From: Streptomyces fulvorobeus
GTDB taxonomy: Bacteria; Actinomycetota; Actinomycetes; Streptomycetales; Streptomycetaceae
Reading direction: 5' to 3'
DNA: 64,000 nt
Assembly: GCF_013167895.1 (NCBI RefSeq)
Contig: NZ_BLWC01000001.1
Coordinates: 5,828,001-5,892,000 of the forward strand
Below the pieces are notes generated by a model. It was not told where the DNA came from. It worked only from the letters and a program-made list of their open reading frames with translations, and made no database searches. A program made the position numbers and the translations under genes. Below, piece by piece: positions 24,568-32,081 of the stretch. Positions within the stretch are counted from its first letter, which is position 1; each line of letters starts with the position of its first letter.

Positions 24568-24701
24568 TCCACGACCCAACTCTCCAGATCGTCCGTGCTG
24601 AACCCGACGAAGAGCCGGTCGTCTTCAACTGGCCGCGGAGCATCTACGCCGCCTGGCCGTGGTTGACGGAAGAGTTCATGAGAGAGGTGGAGAGCGGATG
24701 A
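24564..24701 (+). CDS. Hypothetical 45-aa protein
   Basis: From GTG in a GTGA overlap, ending in an ATGA overlap. Begins MIHDPTLQIVRAEPDEEPVV. Supported by coupling only. Confidence 0.45.
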   Translation: MIHDPTLQIVRAEPDEEPVVFNWPRSIYAAWPWLTEEFMREVESG

Positions 24702-24901
24702 GCTACATCAATGTGCACAAGATCAACACCGTGGCGGAGAACGGGGAGCGGGAGCAAACCCACGTGCCGCCGATCCACGAGGGCAACGAGGTGGCCAGTT
24801 CTCGCGAAGGTGAAGAACTGTCGATGGCCGCTCAGATCATCGAACTTGTTGACGACCTGGACAACGGCGAGGCACTGGTCATCACCGTCAACATCTTCTA
24901 G
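24698..24901 (+). CDS. Hypothetical small acidic protein
   Basis: 67 aa, ATGA overlap. Ends MAAQIIELVDDLDNGEALVI plus TVNIF. No family recognised. Confidence 0.45.
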   Translation: MSYINVHKINTVAENGEREQTHVPPIHEGNEVASSREGEELSMAAQIIELVDDLDNGEALVITVNIF

Positions 24902-24909
24902 GGGGCAGC

Positions 24910-25260
24910 GTGAGCGACAGACAGTTCAAAGACTGCGACGGCGACACCTGGACGGAGTACGAGCCTGGAAAGGTGCGGCTGACTGCGCGGGCAGACGGGT
25001 CGGACATGTATCTCGGATGCACGGACAGTCTTGCCGACGTTCAGGGCGAGTCCGGGCCGCTCACCGAGATTCGCCCCGACGTTGACGTCCGCGCGCTTCT
25101 GGCCGGCGTGCTTAATGACATGGCGGACGGGGCACGAGAGGCATTCATGGAGACCGACGACGTATCGGAAGAGCGCGTCTACGGCAAGGTGGCGTACATC
25201 TTCGATCGCAAGGCGCGGGAGCTGCGGGAGCTGCGGGAGCTGCGGGAGGAGAGCGCATGA
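24910..25260 (+). CDS. Protein with a short DGD-W...GPLT module
   Basis: 116 aa from GTG. Residues 1-55 are a reduced form of the neighbour module (KDCDGDTWTEYEPG...ESGPLTEI). The C-terminal helix ends RELRELRELREE, coded by three exact 9-bp repeats (25215-25241). ATGA overlap downstream. Confidence 0.5.
   Translation: MSDRQFKDCDGDTWTEYEPGKVRLTARADGSDMYLGCTDSLADVQGESGPLTEIRPDVDVRALLAGVLNDMADGAREAFMETDDVSEERVYGKVAYIFDRKARELRELRELREESA
25215..25241 (+). repeat. Three tandem 9-bp repeats in coding sequence
   Basis: GCGGGAGCT three times, followed by a partial fourth unit. Encodes ELR repeats in the helix of the host gene. Confidence 0.8.
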
Positions 25261-25583
25261 GCCCCGATGGAGTCACCGGCACAGCCATTCCCGACACGTA
25301 CCTAGCCCTCCCCGTTCCACTCGCGCTGGACGGCGAATGGAACGAACGTACCGGCTACTGGTTCCGCCGTGGCGTCGAGGAGGCGATGGCTGCGTGGGAG
25401 GTGAAGGAGCGAGTCCTCCGGATCACCATCGCCGATGAGATCTACGACCTTCGGACTGAGATGCGTGCGTGCGATGGGACGTGGCCTGAGGAGTACAGCA
25501 CGCGAGAAGTCAGCAGCGTGCTAAGTGAAGCGGCCAACGTGGCGGTGGAAGGAAGGTCGGATGGCCAACGCCTCGAAAGCTAA
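25257..25583 (+). CDS. Hypothetical protein
   Basis: 108 aa, ATGA overlap. VPLALDGEWNERTGYWFRRG then a helical half. No family recognised. Its last 23 nt overlap the nuclease gene. Confidence 0.5.
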   Translation: MSPDGVTGTAIPDTYLALPVPLALDGEWNERTGYWFRRGVEEAMAAWEVKERVLRITIADEIYDLRTEMRACDGTWPEEYSTREVSSVLSEAANVAVEGRSDGQRLES

Positions 25584-25968
25584 GGGCACCGCGTGGGAGT
25601 CCGCTCTCGTCGACTACCTCCGCACCAACCACAACCCCGGCGCTCGACGGAACGCGCAGATGGGCCGGCTCGACATCGGTGACATCGACGGTTACTACCT
25701 CCACGCGACGGAGGCGAAGGCCGAGAAGACCATCACACTCTCCGACTACATCCGCCAGGCGAACCGGGAGGCCGTCCACGCCGGCCAGCCCTTCGGTTGC
25801 GCGATCGTCAAACGGCGCATGAAGGGAACCGCGGACGGCTACGTGGTGCGCGATGTGGCAACGGACGTGCGGCTGATGAACCGGATACAGGAGATGGAGG
25901 GGGCGTTGCAAGACGTCGCCTTCGACCGCTGGTACGCACTCGACAAGCAGCATAGGGGGACAGCGTGA
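25561..25968 (+). CDS. Holliday-junction-resolvase-like PD-(D/E)XK nuclease
   Basis: 135 aa; ATG 25561 follows GGAAGG. Motifs in order: AKGTAWE (E13), RRNAQMGRLDIGDI (D38, D41), TEAKA (E51, K53), then a helix with RQANREA. This is the phage resolvase-like nuclease layout. Likely resolves branched DNA in replication or before packaging. GTGA overlap downstream. Confidence 0.7.
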   Translation: MANASKAKGTAWESALVDYLRTNHNPGARRNAQMGRLDIGDIDGYYLHATEAKAEKTITLSDYIRQANREAVHAGQPFGCAIVKRRMKGTADGYVVRDVATDVRLMNRIQEMEGALQDVAFDRWYALDKQHRGTA

Positions 25969-26168
25969 AGAAGGCCGTCATCGAGTTCTCCGGGTACCTC
26001 ACCGTCTATCCCGACGGCGACGAGTACGAGGGAGAAGGTATGACCCTTGAACAGGCCCGCGGGTGGGTTTCCCATGCCATGGCGCGGGGCGACAAGCACG
26101 CCGGCAACTATCTGACATCGGCCGGCGCGGACAGTCTGACGTTTGAGGATTACGACCCGGACGAGTAG
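25965..26168 (+). CDS. Hypothetical small protein
   Basis: 67 aa from GTG in a GTGA overlap. Pattern VIEFSGYLTVYPDGDEYEGE then a helix; acidic tail FEDYDPDE. No family recognised. Confidence 0.5.
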   Translation: MKKAVIEFSGYLTVYPDGDEYEGEGMTLEQARGWVSHAMARGDKHAGNYLTSAGADSLTFEDYDPDE

Positions 26169-26171
26169 CCC

Positions 26172-26189
26172 GCGTCAGTCGACTCACGC
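26172..26189. promoter_or_regulatory. Dispersed 18-bp palindrome, copy 6
   Basis: GCGTCAGTCGACTCACGC, exact fit, between the stop and the terminator, as at 16996. Confidence 0.65.
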
Positions 26190-26197
26190 AAGTGCCT

Positions 26198-26229
26198 AGC
26201 CCCCAGTGACTCCGGTCCTGGGGGCTTTT
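26198..26229 (+). terminator. Intrinsic terminator
   Basis: AGCCCCCAG / CTGGGGGCT stem, then TTTGGCGT. Confidence 0.7.
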
Positions 26230-26264
26230 GGCGTAGCGAGACCGCCCACCACGAGAGGAGAGCC

Positions 26265-28751
26265 GTGCGACTGACTGAAATCCTGGGGCGCCTGCGCGGA
26301 GTCGAAGAGGATCATGACGGTTACCTGGCGCTGTGCCCTGCGCACGAGGACCGAAATCATCCATCGCTCAAGCTCACGCTGAAGGCTGACGGGATGCTTC
26401 TCATGGTGTGCCGTACAGGATGTGAGTTGAAGAGCATCCGGGAGAAGCTGGACCTGTCAGCGGCGGACCTCTTCAACGTCGACGGCCAGGGCGTCAAGAC
26501 CATCAGCGCGAAGGCGCCGGAATCCATCGGCCCCGGCGAGATCGCCGGCCTGCGGATGTTCGTCGACGAGACGTCGGCCGCCCTGGCGACGTCGGAGGAG
26601 GCGACAAAGTACCTGGCCGACCGCTTTGGGCTCACGGTGGAACAGGCGGAAGACCTGGGCGTCGGGTACGCGGCGCCGGGGGATCGCTCTCAGCCTTGGC
26701 TCACGCGGGGATTCACCCGGTATCCGCGGGTGACGGTCCCACTCGCCGGATTCGACGGCGTGGTCCGTGGTCTACAGGGTCGTGACATCTCGAAGAAGTG
26801 CCCCGCCCGATGGGTGTCCCTGGCCAACCCCGAGGGCCGCACGTGGGCGAAGTGGGGCTTTCTCTCCGCCGGCACGGGCTACGACACGATCCTCATCACT
26901 GAGGGACCGGGCGACGGTCTGACGTCCGTAGGTGTCGGCTATGACGCGCTTCTCATCCGAGGCACCGGTACCGCGCGGAACCCCTCCCTCGTGGCCGAAC
27001 TAGTGACGCACCTTCGTGGCCGTGACGTCGTCCTGGCCTTCGACCCTGACGACGCGGGAGCACGCGGTATTGGCGCACTGGCTACCGCCCTCATCGCGGA
27101 CGGCAGTGCTCCGCGGCAGCTCCCGTTCCCCAACCCGAAGGAAGACCTGACCGCCTGGCGCGAGAGGACGCCGGAGACGTTCCCCGCAGAGCTTCACACC
27201 GCAGTCCGTTCCGCTCCTGTCGTCGAACTGGAGCAGCCAAAGACACCTGCACCGCCGGAGAAGGAGGTCGACATGTCCGACGCTGACGCCGCACTGGAAC
27301 TGATGGATCTCTCCGCCCGGCAGATGTTCGACAACACCGACGTCGGCATTGCGGTCATGCTGCGCGACTTCATCGCCCGCGGAGGTGGGGGAGTCCGCTA
27401 CGCCAAGGGTCTCGGCTTCCTCTGCTGGGATGGCAAGGTGTGGGCGCCAGGAGGCGACAAGGTTCGCGAGTCGCTGCACCTCCTAGGCGCCGAACTGATC
27501 GCATCGGGCGACGACTCGAAGCGCCGGCTGGCACTGAAGGCGCTCACGAACCGCAGCATCGACGCCGTCATGAAAGAGCTGCCGAGTGTTCCGGGTGTTC
27601 CGGTGAAAGCATCCGACTTCGACGCCCGCCACGATCTGCTCTCCGTCGCGAACGGAACGGTCGACCTCCGTACCGGCAAGCTTCACCCGCACACTCCGTC
27701 GGACATGATTACCAAGCGCCTCGATGTCGCGTACCGGCCTGACGCCCCCGCCACGCGATGGATGCGGTTCCTGTCGGAGGTGTTCCCGGGGCATCCGGAA
27801 ATGCCGGCTTTCATGTGCCGGCTCGTCGGCTACGGGATCACCGGATCGACGTCTGAACATTGCTTCGCGTTTCTCCACGGGCAGGGCAGCAACGGGAAGA
27901 GTGCGTTTCTCGATGCGCTGATCTACGTCTTCACGGGCGTCACGCAGGCCACGCAGTTCTCCACCTTCGAGAAGTCCGTGTCCGTGGGTCAGGCGTCACC
28001 GGAGCTGGCTTCCCTCCGCGGTTCGCGCCTCGTAACGGCGTCGGAGACGGAAAAATACTCTCGTCTGGCGGAGGCCCTCGTGAAGCAGTTGACGGGCGGG
28101 GACCCGATCACCTGCCGGTTCCTGAACCAGAACCCGTTCACGTACGTCCCCAGCTTCCTTCTCCTCGTCGCCGGAAACTTCAAGCCGGCAATCCTGAGCC
28201 AGGACGAGGGGACGTGGCGACGGGTCAAGCTGATCCCCTTCGACGCCACGTTCTCCTACGCGCTGGGCAACAAGGACACGACGCTCCCCATGCAGCTCCG
28301 CGGAGAGGCTGAGGGGATCCTCGCGTGGGCCGTGGCCGGCGCTGTGGAGTGGTACGCACAAGGGCTCGGAGAGCCGTCATCCGTCGCCACAGCCACGCAG
28401 GACTACCGGGAGAGCGAGGACCGCCTCGCGGAGTTCCTGAGCGCCTGCACGGTCCGTGAGGAGGCTGCGCGAGTGGCTCCCATGGCTATCCGTCGCGTCT
28501 ACGCGGAGTGGGCGGAGGACGCCGGGCTTGACCGGAAGGAGCGGCTGTCTGGTTGGGCCCTCGCGGTGGAGTTGGAGAGCCGCGGATTCAAGAAGGACAA
28601 GCGGCGGAGCGCGTGGGGATTCAACGGAATCCGCCTCATGACGGACACCGAGAAGGAAAGCGCTAGTCGACTAGCGCAGAACATCGACGAGGCGCCCGGT
28701 GCCGGGCCGACTGACATCTTCGGACAGCAGAAGGAGGCGGACGCAGCATGA
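26265..28751 (+). CDS. Bifunctional primase-helicase (Toprim, D5/P4-type)
   Basis: 828 aa from GTG with GAGAGGAG upstream. N-terminal zinc site C24, H27, C49, C53 (LCPAHED...VCRTGC), Toprim motifs E213 (ITEGPGDG) and AFDPDDAG (D260, D262), then a D5_N-like region and an SF3-type ATPase with Walker A GQGSNGKS (539-546). Synthesises primers and unwinds DNA at the phage fork. ATGA overlap with the polymerase gene. Its C-terminal codons include a perfect copy of the 18-bp palindrome. Confidence 0.88.
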   Translation: MRLTEILGRLRGVEEDHDGYLALCPAHEDRNHPSLKLTLKADGMLLMVCRTGCELKSIREKLDLSAADLFNVDGQGVKTISAKAPESIGPGEIAGLRMFVDETSAALATSEEATKYLADRFGLTVEQAEDLGVGYAAPGDRSQPWLTRGFTRYPRVTVPLAGFDGVVRGLQGRDISKKCPARWVSLANPEGRTWAKWGFLSAGTGYDTILITEGPGDGLTSVGVGYDALLIRGTGTARNPSLVAELVTHLRGRDVVLAFDPDDAGARGIGALATALIADGSAPRQLPFPNPKEDLTAWRERTPETFPAELHTAVRSAPVVELEQPKTPAPPEKEVDMSDADAALELMDLSARQMFDNTDVGIAVMLRDFIARGGGGVRYAKGLGFLCWDGKVWAPGGDKVRESLHLLGAELIASGDDSKRRLALKALTNRSIDAVMKELPSVPGVPVKASDFDARHDLLSVANGTVDLRTGKLHPHTPSDMITKRLDVAYRPDAPATRWMRFLSEVFPGHPEMPAFMCRLVGYGITGSTSEHCFAFLHGQGSNGKSAFLDALIYVFTGVTQATQFSTFEKSVSVGQASPELASLRGSRLVTASETEKYSRLAEALVKQLTGGDPITCRFLNQNPFTYVPSFLLLVAGNFKPAILSQDEGTWRRVKLIPFDATFSYALGNKDTTLPMQLRGEAEGILAWAVAGAVEWYAQGLGEPSSVATATQDYRESEDRLAEFLSACTVREEAARVAPMAIRRVYAEWAEDAGLDRKERLSGWALAVELESRGFKKDKRRSAWGFNGIRLMTDTEKESASRLAQNIDEAPGAGPTDIFGQQKEADAA
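28660..28677. promoter_or_regulatory. Dispersed 18-bp palindrome, copy 7
   Basis: GCGCTAGTCGACTAGCGC, fully palindromic, inside the primase-helicase C-terminal codons (protein SASRLA). Confidence 0.6.
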
Positions 28752-30676
28752 TCAACCACACCTTCCCGGTACTCGGCCAGCAGATCCCCGTTCGCGTCCC
28801 CCAGACGGTGGAGGACTTCCGAGAGTTCCAGAGCTACATCATCGGCCGCGCGAACGCTGGGGAGCGGGTCGCGTACGACACGGAGACGACCGGGCTCGAC
28901 ACGTTCTCGGCCGGCTTCCGCATCCGTACCACGCAGTTCGGAACTCCCGACGAAGCGTGGGTCCTCCAGGTGGAGAAGGGCTCCGACCTCCAACGGCTGG
29001 CCTCGTGGGCGCTGCGGACTCTGCCGGAGTTGTCCATGCAGAACCGCAACTTCGACATGCTCGGCAGCGACAGGCACTTGCCCGGCATCACGCTGGAGGA
29101 GCTGGCACCGAAGACGCTGGACACATACATCTACAGCCATCTGTCTGACCCTCGTCGACGCGATCAGGGCGGCGTGGGCAACGGCCTGAAAGACGCCTCG
29201 GCCCACTACGTCGACCCATCCGCTCCGGACACCCAAGGTGGGCTGATCGAAGAGTTCCACAAGATCGGCTACACCAAGGACACCGGTTGGCCGCACATCG
29301 ATATCGATAACCCGCTGTACCTCTCGTACGCCGGCGGGGACGTGATCCTGACGTCCCGACTCCTTCCCAAGGTGCAGCAGCGCGTACGGGATCTGGGGAT
29401 CAACCCGAACCTCCCGGCCTTCGAGCACGCCGTGGGATACGTCTGTGCGCTCATCGAGCGTCGCGGCATGCGGATCAACCGCGAGTACACGACGCGGCTC
29501 TCTGCGGAGCTGGCTGACGAGGCCGCGCGGTGGTCCGCGGAAGCAGCGAAGTATGGCGTCGCCAACATCAACTCCACCCGCCAGGTGTCGGAAGCGCTCC
29601 TCGGCATGGGCGAGCACATCCCGGAGCGCACGGACGGAGGGGCGGTCCAGGTCAACGGGGCTGTGCTCAAGCGCCTGGCCGACGTCGACAAGCAGTGGGA
29701 CCCGATCGAGTCGCGCACGCCCAACCCGCTCGCGATGGCAATCCTTCGCAGCAAGCGTGCCGGCAAGTGGAAGATGTCGTACGCGGACGCGATGCTCCGG
29801 ACCGCGGACGAGAACGACAGGGTGCACCCGAAGATCGGCGCATTGGCGGCCAGGACGGCGCGCATGTCGATCAGCGACCCGCCCTTTCAGCAGCTCCCTT
29901 CGGGGCTCTGGACCATTCGGCATTGCGTCGTGTCCGACCCGGGGCATCGCATGATCTCCGTCGACTACAAGTCCGTGGAGCCGCGCGTGATGGCGGCCCT
30001 GTCGGGCGACGAGAAGATGACGGCCGCGATCCTCCGTGGGGACGACCTGCACAACCTGACGGCTGCGAGCGTCTACGGGCCGGACTTCACGCCGGGGCAG
30101 CGAAAGGTGGCCAAGGTTGTGCAGCTTGGGGTGGCCTACGGGGGAGGGGCGAAGACGATCGCCGCTCAGACCGGCCTCTCCCTGACGGCTGCACAGGCAG
30201 CTGTGAAGGGCTACAAGCGGACGTACCCGCGGCTGGCGCGCTATATCCGAGCCCTTCAGGGCCAGGTCATCCGCGACGGCTACACGCTCCGAACTCCCTC
30301 CGGCCGGCGCCTCGTCTTCGACCGGGACGCCGCATACGCCTCGTTCAACGGGGAGATCCAGAGCACCGCGCGCGACATCTTCGCGCAGGGTCTCTTGGAG
30401 ATCGACGCGCGAGGGCTTACTCCTCATGTGCTGCTCCCAGTCCATGACGAGATCGTCGCAGACGCCACTGACAATGACGCTGTAGACGTGGCCCGAGAGA
30501 TCGGAGAGGCGATGACGATGTCTCTCCGGGGCATCCCGCTGGGGACGGACCCCGACGTGGGCGGTCACTCGTGGGGCTCGCTCTACATGAAAAAGGCTTC
30601 GACGATGATCGACAATGACGCGTGGTATGCGGCCAATCCTGTCGCCGCCCATGCCGCTGAACTGGCCAGAAAATGA
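28748..30676 (+). CDS. Family A DNA polymerase with 3'-5' exonuclease
   Basis: 642 aa, ATGA overlap with the primase-helicase. Exonuclease I motif YDTETTGLD (D44, E46). Polymerase motif A SVDYKSVEPR (D406), motif B region KVVQLGVAYGGG, motif C VHDE (H566, D567). No 5' nuclease domain, as usual for phage family A enzymes. Main replicative polymerase of the phage. Confidence 0.93.
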   Translation: MINHTFPVLGQQIPVRVPQTVEDFREFQSYIIGRANAGERVAYDTETTGLDTFSAGFRIRTTQFGTPDEAWVLQVEKGSDLQRLASWALRTLPELSMQNRNFDMLGSDRHLPGITLEELAPKTLDTYIYSHLSDPRRRDQGGVGNGLKDASAHYVDPSAPDTQGGLIEEFHKIGYTKDTGWPHIDIDNPLYLSYAGGDVILTSRLLPKVQQRVRDLGINPNLPAFEHAVGYVCALIERRGMRINREYTTRLSAELADEAARWSAEAAKYGVANINSTRQVSEALLGMGEHIPERTDGGAVQVNGAVLKRLADVDKQWDPIESRTPNPLAMAILRSKRAGKWKMSYADAMLRTADENDRVHPKIGALAARTARMSISDPPFQQLPSGLWTIRHCVVSDPGHRMISVDYKSVEPRVMAALSGDEKMTAAILRGDDLHNLTAASVYGPDFTPGQRKVAKVVQLGVAYGGGAKTIAAQTGLSLTAAQAAVKGYKRTYPRLARYIRALQGQVIRDGYTLRTPSGRRLVFDRDAAYASFNGEIQSTARDIFAQGLLEIDARGLTPHVLLPVHDEIVADATDNDAVDVAREIGEAMTMSLRGIPLGTDPDVGGHSWGSLYMKKASTMIDNDAWYAANPVAAHAAELARK

Positions 30677-31088
30677 CGGCTCGTCGGCTGCCCGCGCCAA
30701 CCCTGCGGCGCCTGACCGAAGTTGGTCGGAATCGATCATCATTGGCCGCCCCGTCCGCCACGAGACTGGCTACTCGATCACATCCCATTTCACCCCCTAT
30801 GAGAGCTCCGGACCCCCACGAGGCCCTTCCCGTCGTGACGTTCTGCGACGGTGGGAGGAGTTGGAGTGGTGGGCCTGCTCCTACTGTGACGCCCCGTTCG
30901 GCCCGATGGTTGTAGCCGAAGCGGATCACGTAACTCCACTAGCCAAGGGGGGCGCTCACGAGTGGTCGAACCTCACGCCGGCGTGCAGAGAGTGCAACCG
31001 CCTGAAGTCTGATCGGGACATGTCGGAATGGCTGGCAATTCTGACTGGTCAGACGGATACGGAGCGCGAGGTTACGGTTACGCGCTGA
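30615..31088 (+). CDS. HNH endonuclease
   Basis: 157 aa if it starts at ATG 30615; ATG 30627 and 30648 are also possible and none has a clear ribosome site. The HNH core is in the second half: ACSYCDAPFG, EADHVTPLAKGG, LTPACRECNRLKSDRDM. Overlaps the polymerase end by 29-62 nt depending on start. A second frame from 30673 overlaps it but looks like a shadow. Freestanding homing-type nuclease near the polymerase, a common location. Confidence 0.72.
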   Translation: MTRGMRPILSPPMPLNWPENDGSSAARANPAAPDRSWSESIIIGRPVRHETGYSITSHFTPYESSGPPRGPSRRDVLRRWEELEWWACSYCDAPFGPMVVAEADHVTPLAKGGAHEWSNLTPACRECNRLKSDRDMSEWLAILTGQTDTEREVTVTR

Positions 31089-31176
31089 CGTTCCGAGATC
31101 TGCTCGGCATGTGCACAGCTCCCACACAGTCTGCACACGGTAACAAATTCGTAACATAGTCCAGGTATGGACTGCC

Positions 31177-31223
31177 TTATGTTGCGCGACATAACCGCAG
31201 GTCGGATGGGTCGCGCAACATAA
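31177..31223. promoter_or_regulatory. 14-bp inverted repeat with nested palindrome
   Basis: TTATGTTGCGCGAC (31177-31190) and its exact complement GTCGCGCAACATAA (31210-31223). The left arm continues into ACATAA, forming an imperfect 18-bp palindrome of its own. Lies in a 236-nt gap with direct repeats GTAACA just upstream. Candidate operator or replication site. Confidence 0.55.
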
Positions 31224-31324
31224 GTACGACTAACTCTGCGTGCATGAAGGACCGACATACCCCGGCGAACCGCCCATAAGAACCCCTGAACATCAGCCGC
31301 TTGGCAATTGCCCGTGGAGGGTCA

Positions 31325-31789
31325 GTGACCTACAGTCCCAATCACATCGCAGACGGACAGCATTTGACGCACCTGATGGACACGCTTGAGCGTGACCTGA
31401 TCGAGCTACGTCAGTTGTCGGCCATTTGCGGTGATGCAGTGACCATGCCGGGACGACGTCCCGAGGTGGACGCGGACGGAACCGGACGGGCGGCATCGTC
31501 TGATCCGGGCCGTCCGACTGAGAGCATCGCTCTGGACAGCGCCCGTGAGGCGCTACGGGATCAACTGGAAATCGGCATCTCGTACGCAACATACGCAATT
31601 GCGTACGTACGGGGTGCCACAGCATCTATGGACCGCGCGCTCTCCCGCTGGGAAGGGGAGGACGCCGAGGACCGTATCGCGGGGGAGTGCCATGGACGTA
31701 TTGACGGGACCGAGGTCCACTCCGGAGCAGATGGGCGACCTGATGGAGTTGTCCGGGATGCTTGGCATCCCACTCCTGACGTCGTGTGA
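31325..31789 (+). CDS. Hypothetical protein
   Basis: 154 aa; GTG 31325 is preceded by GGAGG. Helical regions (MDTLERDLIELRQLSAICGD and ALRDQLEIGISYATYAIAYV). The last 33 residues overlap the next frame and look atypical, so the true C terminus may be in the other frame. Function unknown. Confidence 0.45.
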   Translation: MTYSPNHIADGQHLTHLMDTLERDLIELRQLSAICGDAVTMPGRRPEVDADGTGRAASSDPGRPTESIALDSAREALRDQLEIGISYATYAIAYVRGATASMDRALSRWEGEDAEDRIAGECHGRIDGTEVHSGADGRPDGVVRDAWHPTPDVV

Positions 31790-31868
31790 GCGCGATCTGA
31801 TCTCTGTCACCACGCTCTATCGCGTGGCCGGCTGGGAGTTCTGCCCCTGTCGGCCGCTGACGTCCTGA
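31692..31868 (+). CDS. Hypothetical small protein, possibly helix-turn-helix
   Basis: 58 aa; ATG 31692 follows GGGGGAG. The product reads like a natural fold (TPEQMGDLMELSGMLGIPLL, then RDLISVTTLYRVAGWEF). Overlaps the previous gene by 98 nt. Either a separate gene or the frameshifted end of that gene. Confidence 0.45.
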   Translation: MDVLTGPRSTPEQMGDLMELSGMLGIPLLTSCERDLISVTTLYRVAGWEFCPCRPLTS

Positions 31869-31909
31869 TCGCAGCGACGTACCGGCTGACGATCAAAGAT
31901 CTCTAACCC

Positions 31910-31927
31910 GCGCTAGTCGACTGACGC
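31910..31927. promoter_or_regulatory. Dispersed 18-bp palindrome, copy 8
   Basis: GCGCTAGTCGACTGACGC, exact fit, intergenic upstream of the sigma-like gene. Confidence 0.65.
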
Positions 31928-31933
31928 GACCTT

Positions 31934-31955
31934 CCCCGCCTGCCGACAGGTGGGG
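31934..31955 (+). terminator. Hairpin terminator without U tail
   Basis: CCCCGCCTG / CAGGTGGGG with loop CCGA, followed by GTCTCG. Confidence 0.5.
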
Positions 31956-31973
31956 GTCTCGCGCCGGACGAAC

Positions 31974-31992
31974 GCATCTTGATTCAAGACGC
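31974..31992. promoter_or_regulatory. Palindromic site upstream of the sigma-like promoter
   Basis: GCATCTTGATTCAAGACGC: arms pair 8 of 9 around a central T. ACGCATC is directly repeated at both sides. Ends 26 bp before promoter copy 4. Candidate binding site for a regulator specific to this gene. Confidence 0.4.
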
Positions 31993-32018
31993 ATCATGTG
32001 ACGCAGGCCACAAAAATA

Positions 32019-32057
32019 GCGTGAGACATTTTCGCTCTACCCCCACATAACTAAGGC
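32019..32057 (+). promoter_or_regulatory. 39-bp conserved early promoter element, copy 4
   Basis: GCGTGAGACATTTTCGCTCT then ACCCCCACATAACTAAGGC, identical to copy 2. Preceded by AAAAATA. Stands before the sigma-factor-like gene, so that gene may drive itself. Confidence 0.75.
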
Positions 32058-32081
32058 ACACCGAGCCACTAGGAGCCCCGC

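Noticed and set aside
30673..30915. An 80-codon frame in ATGA overlap with the polymerase stop
   Set aside because: Composition looks non-coding and it overlaps the recognisable HNH frame in another phase.
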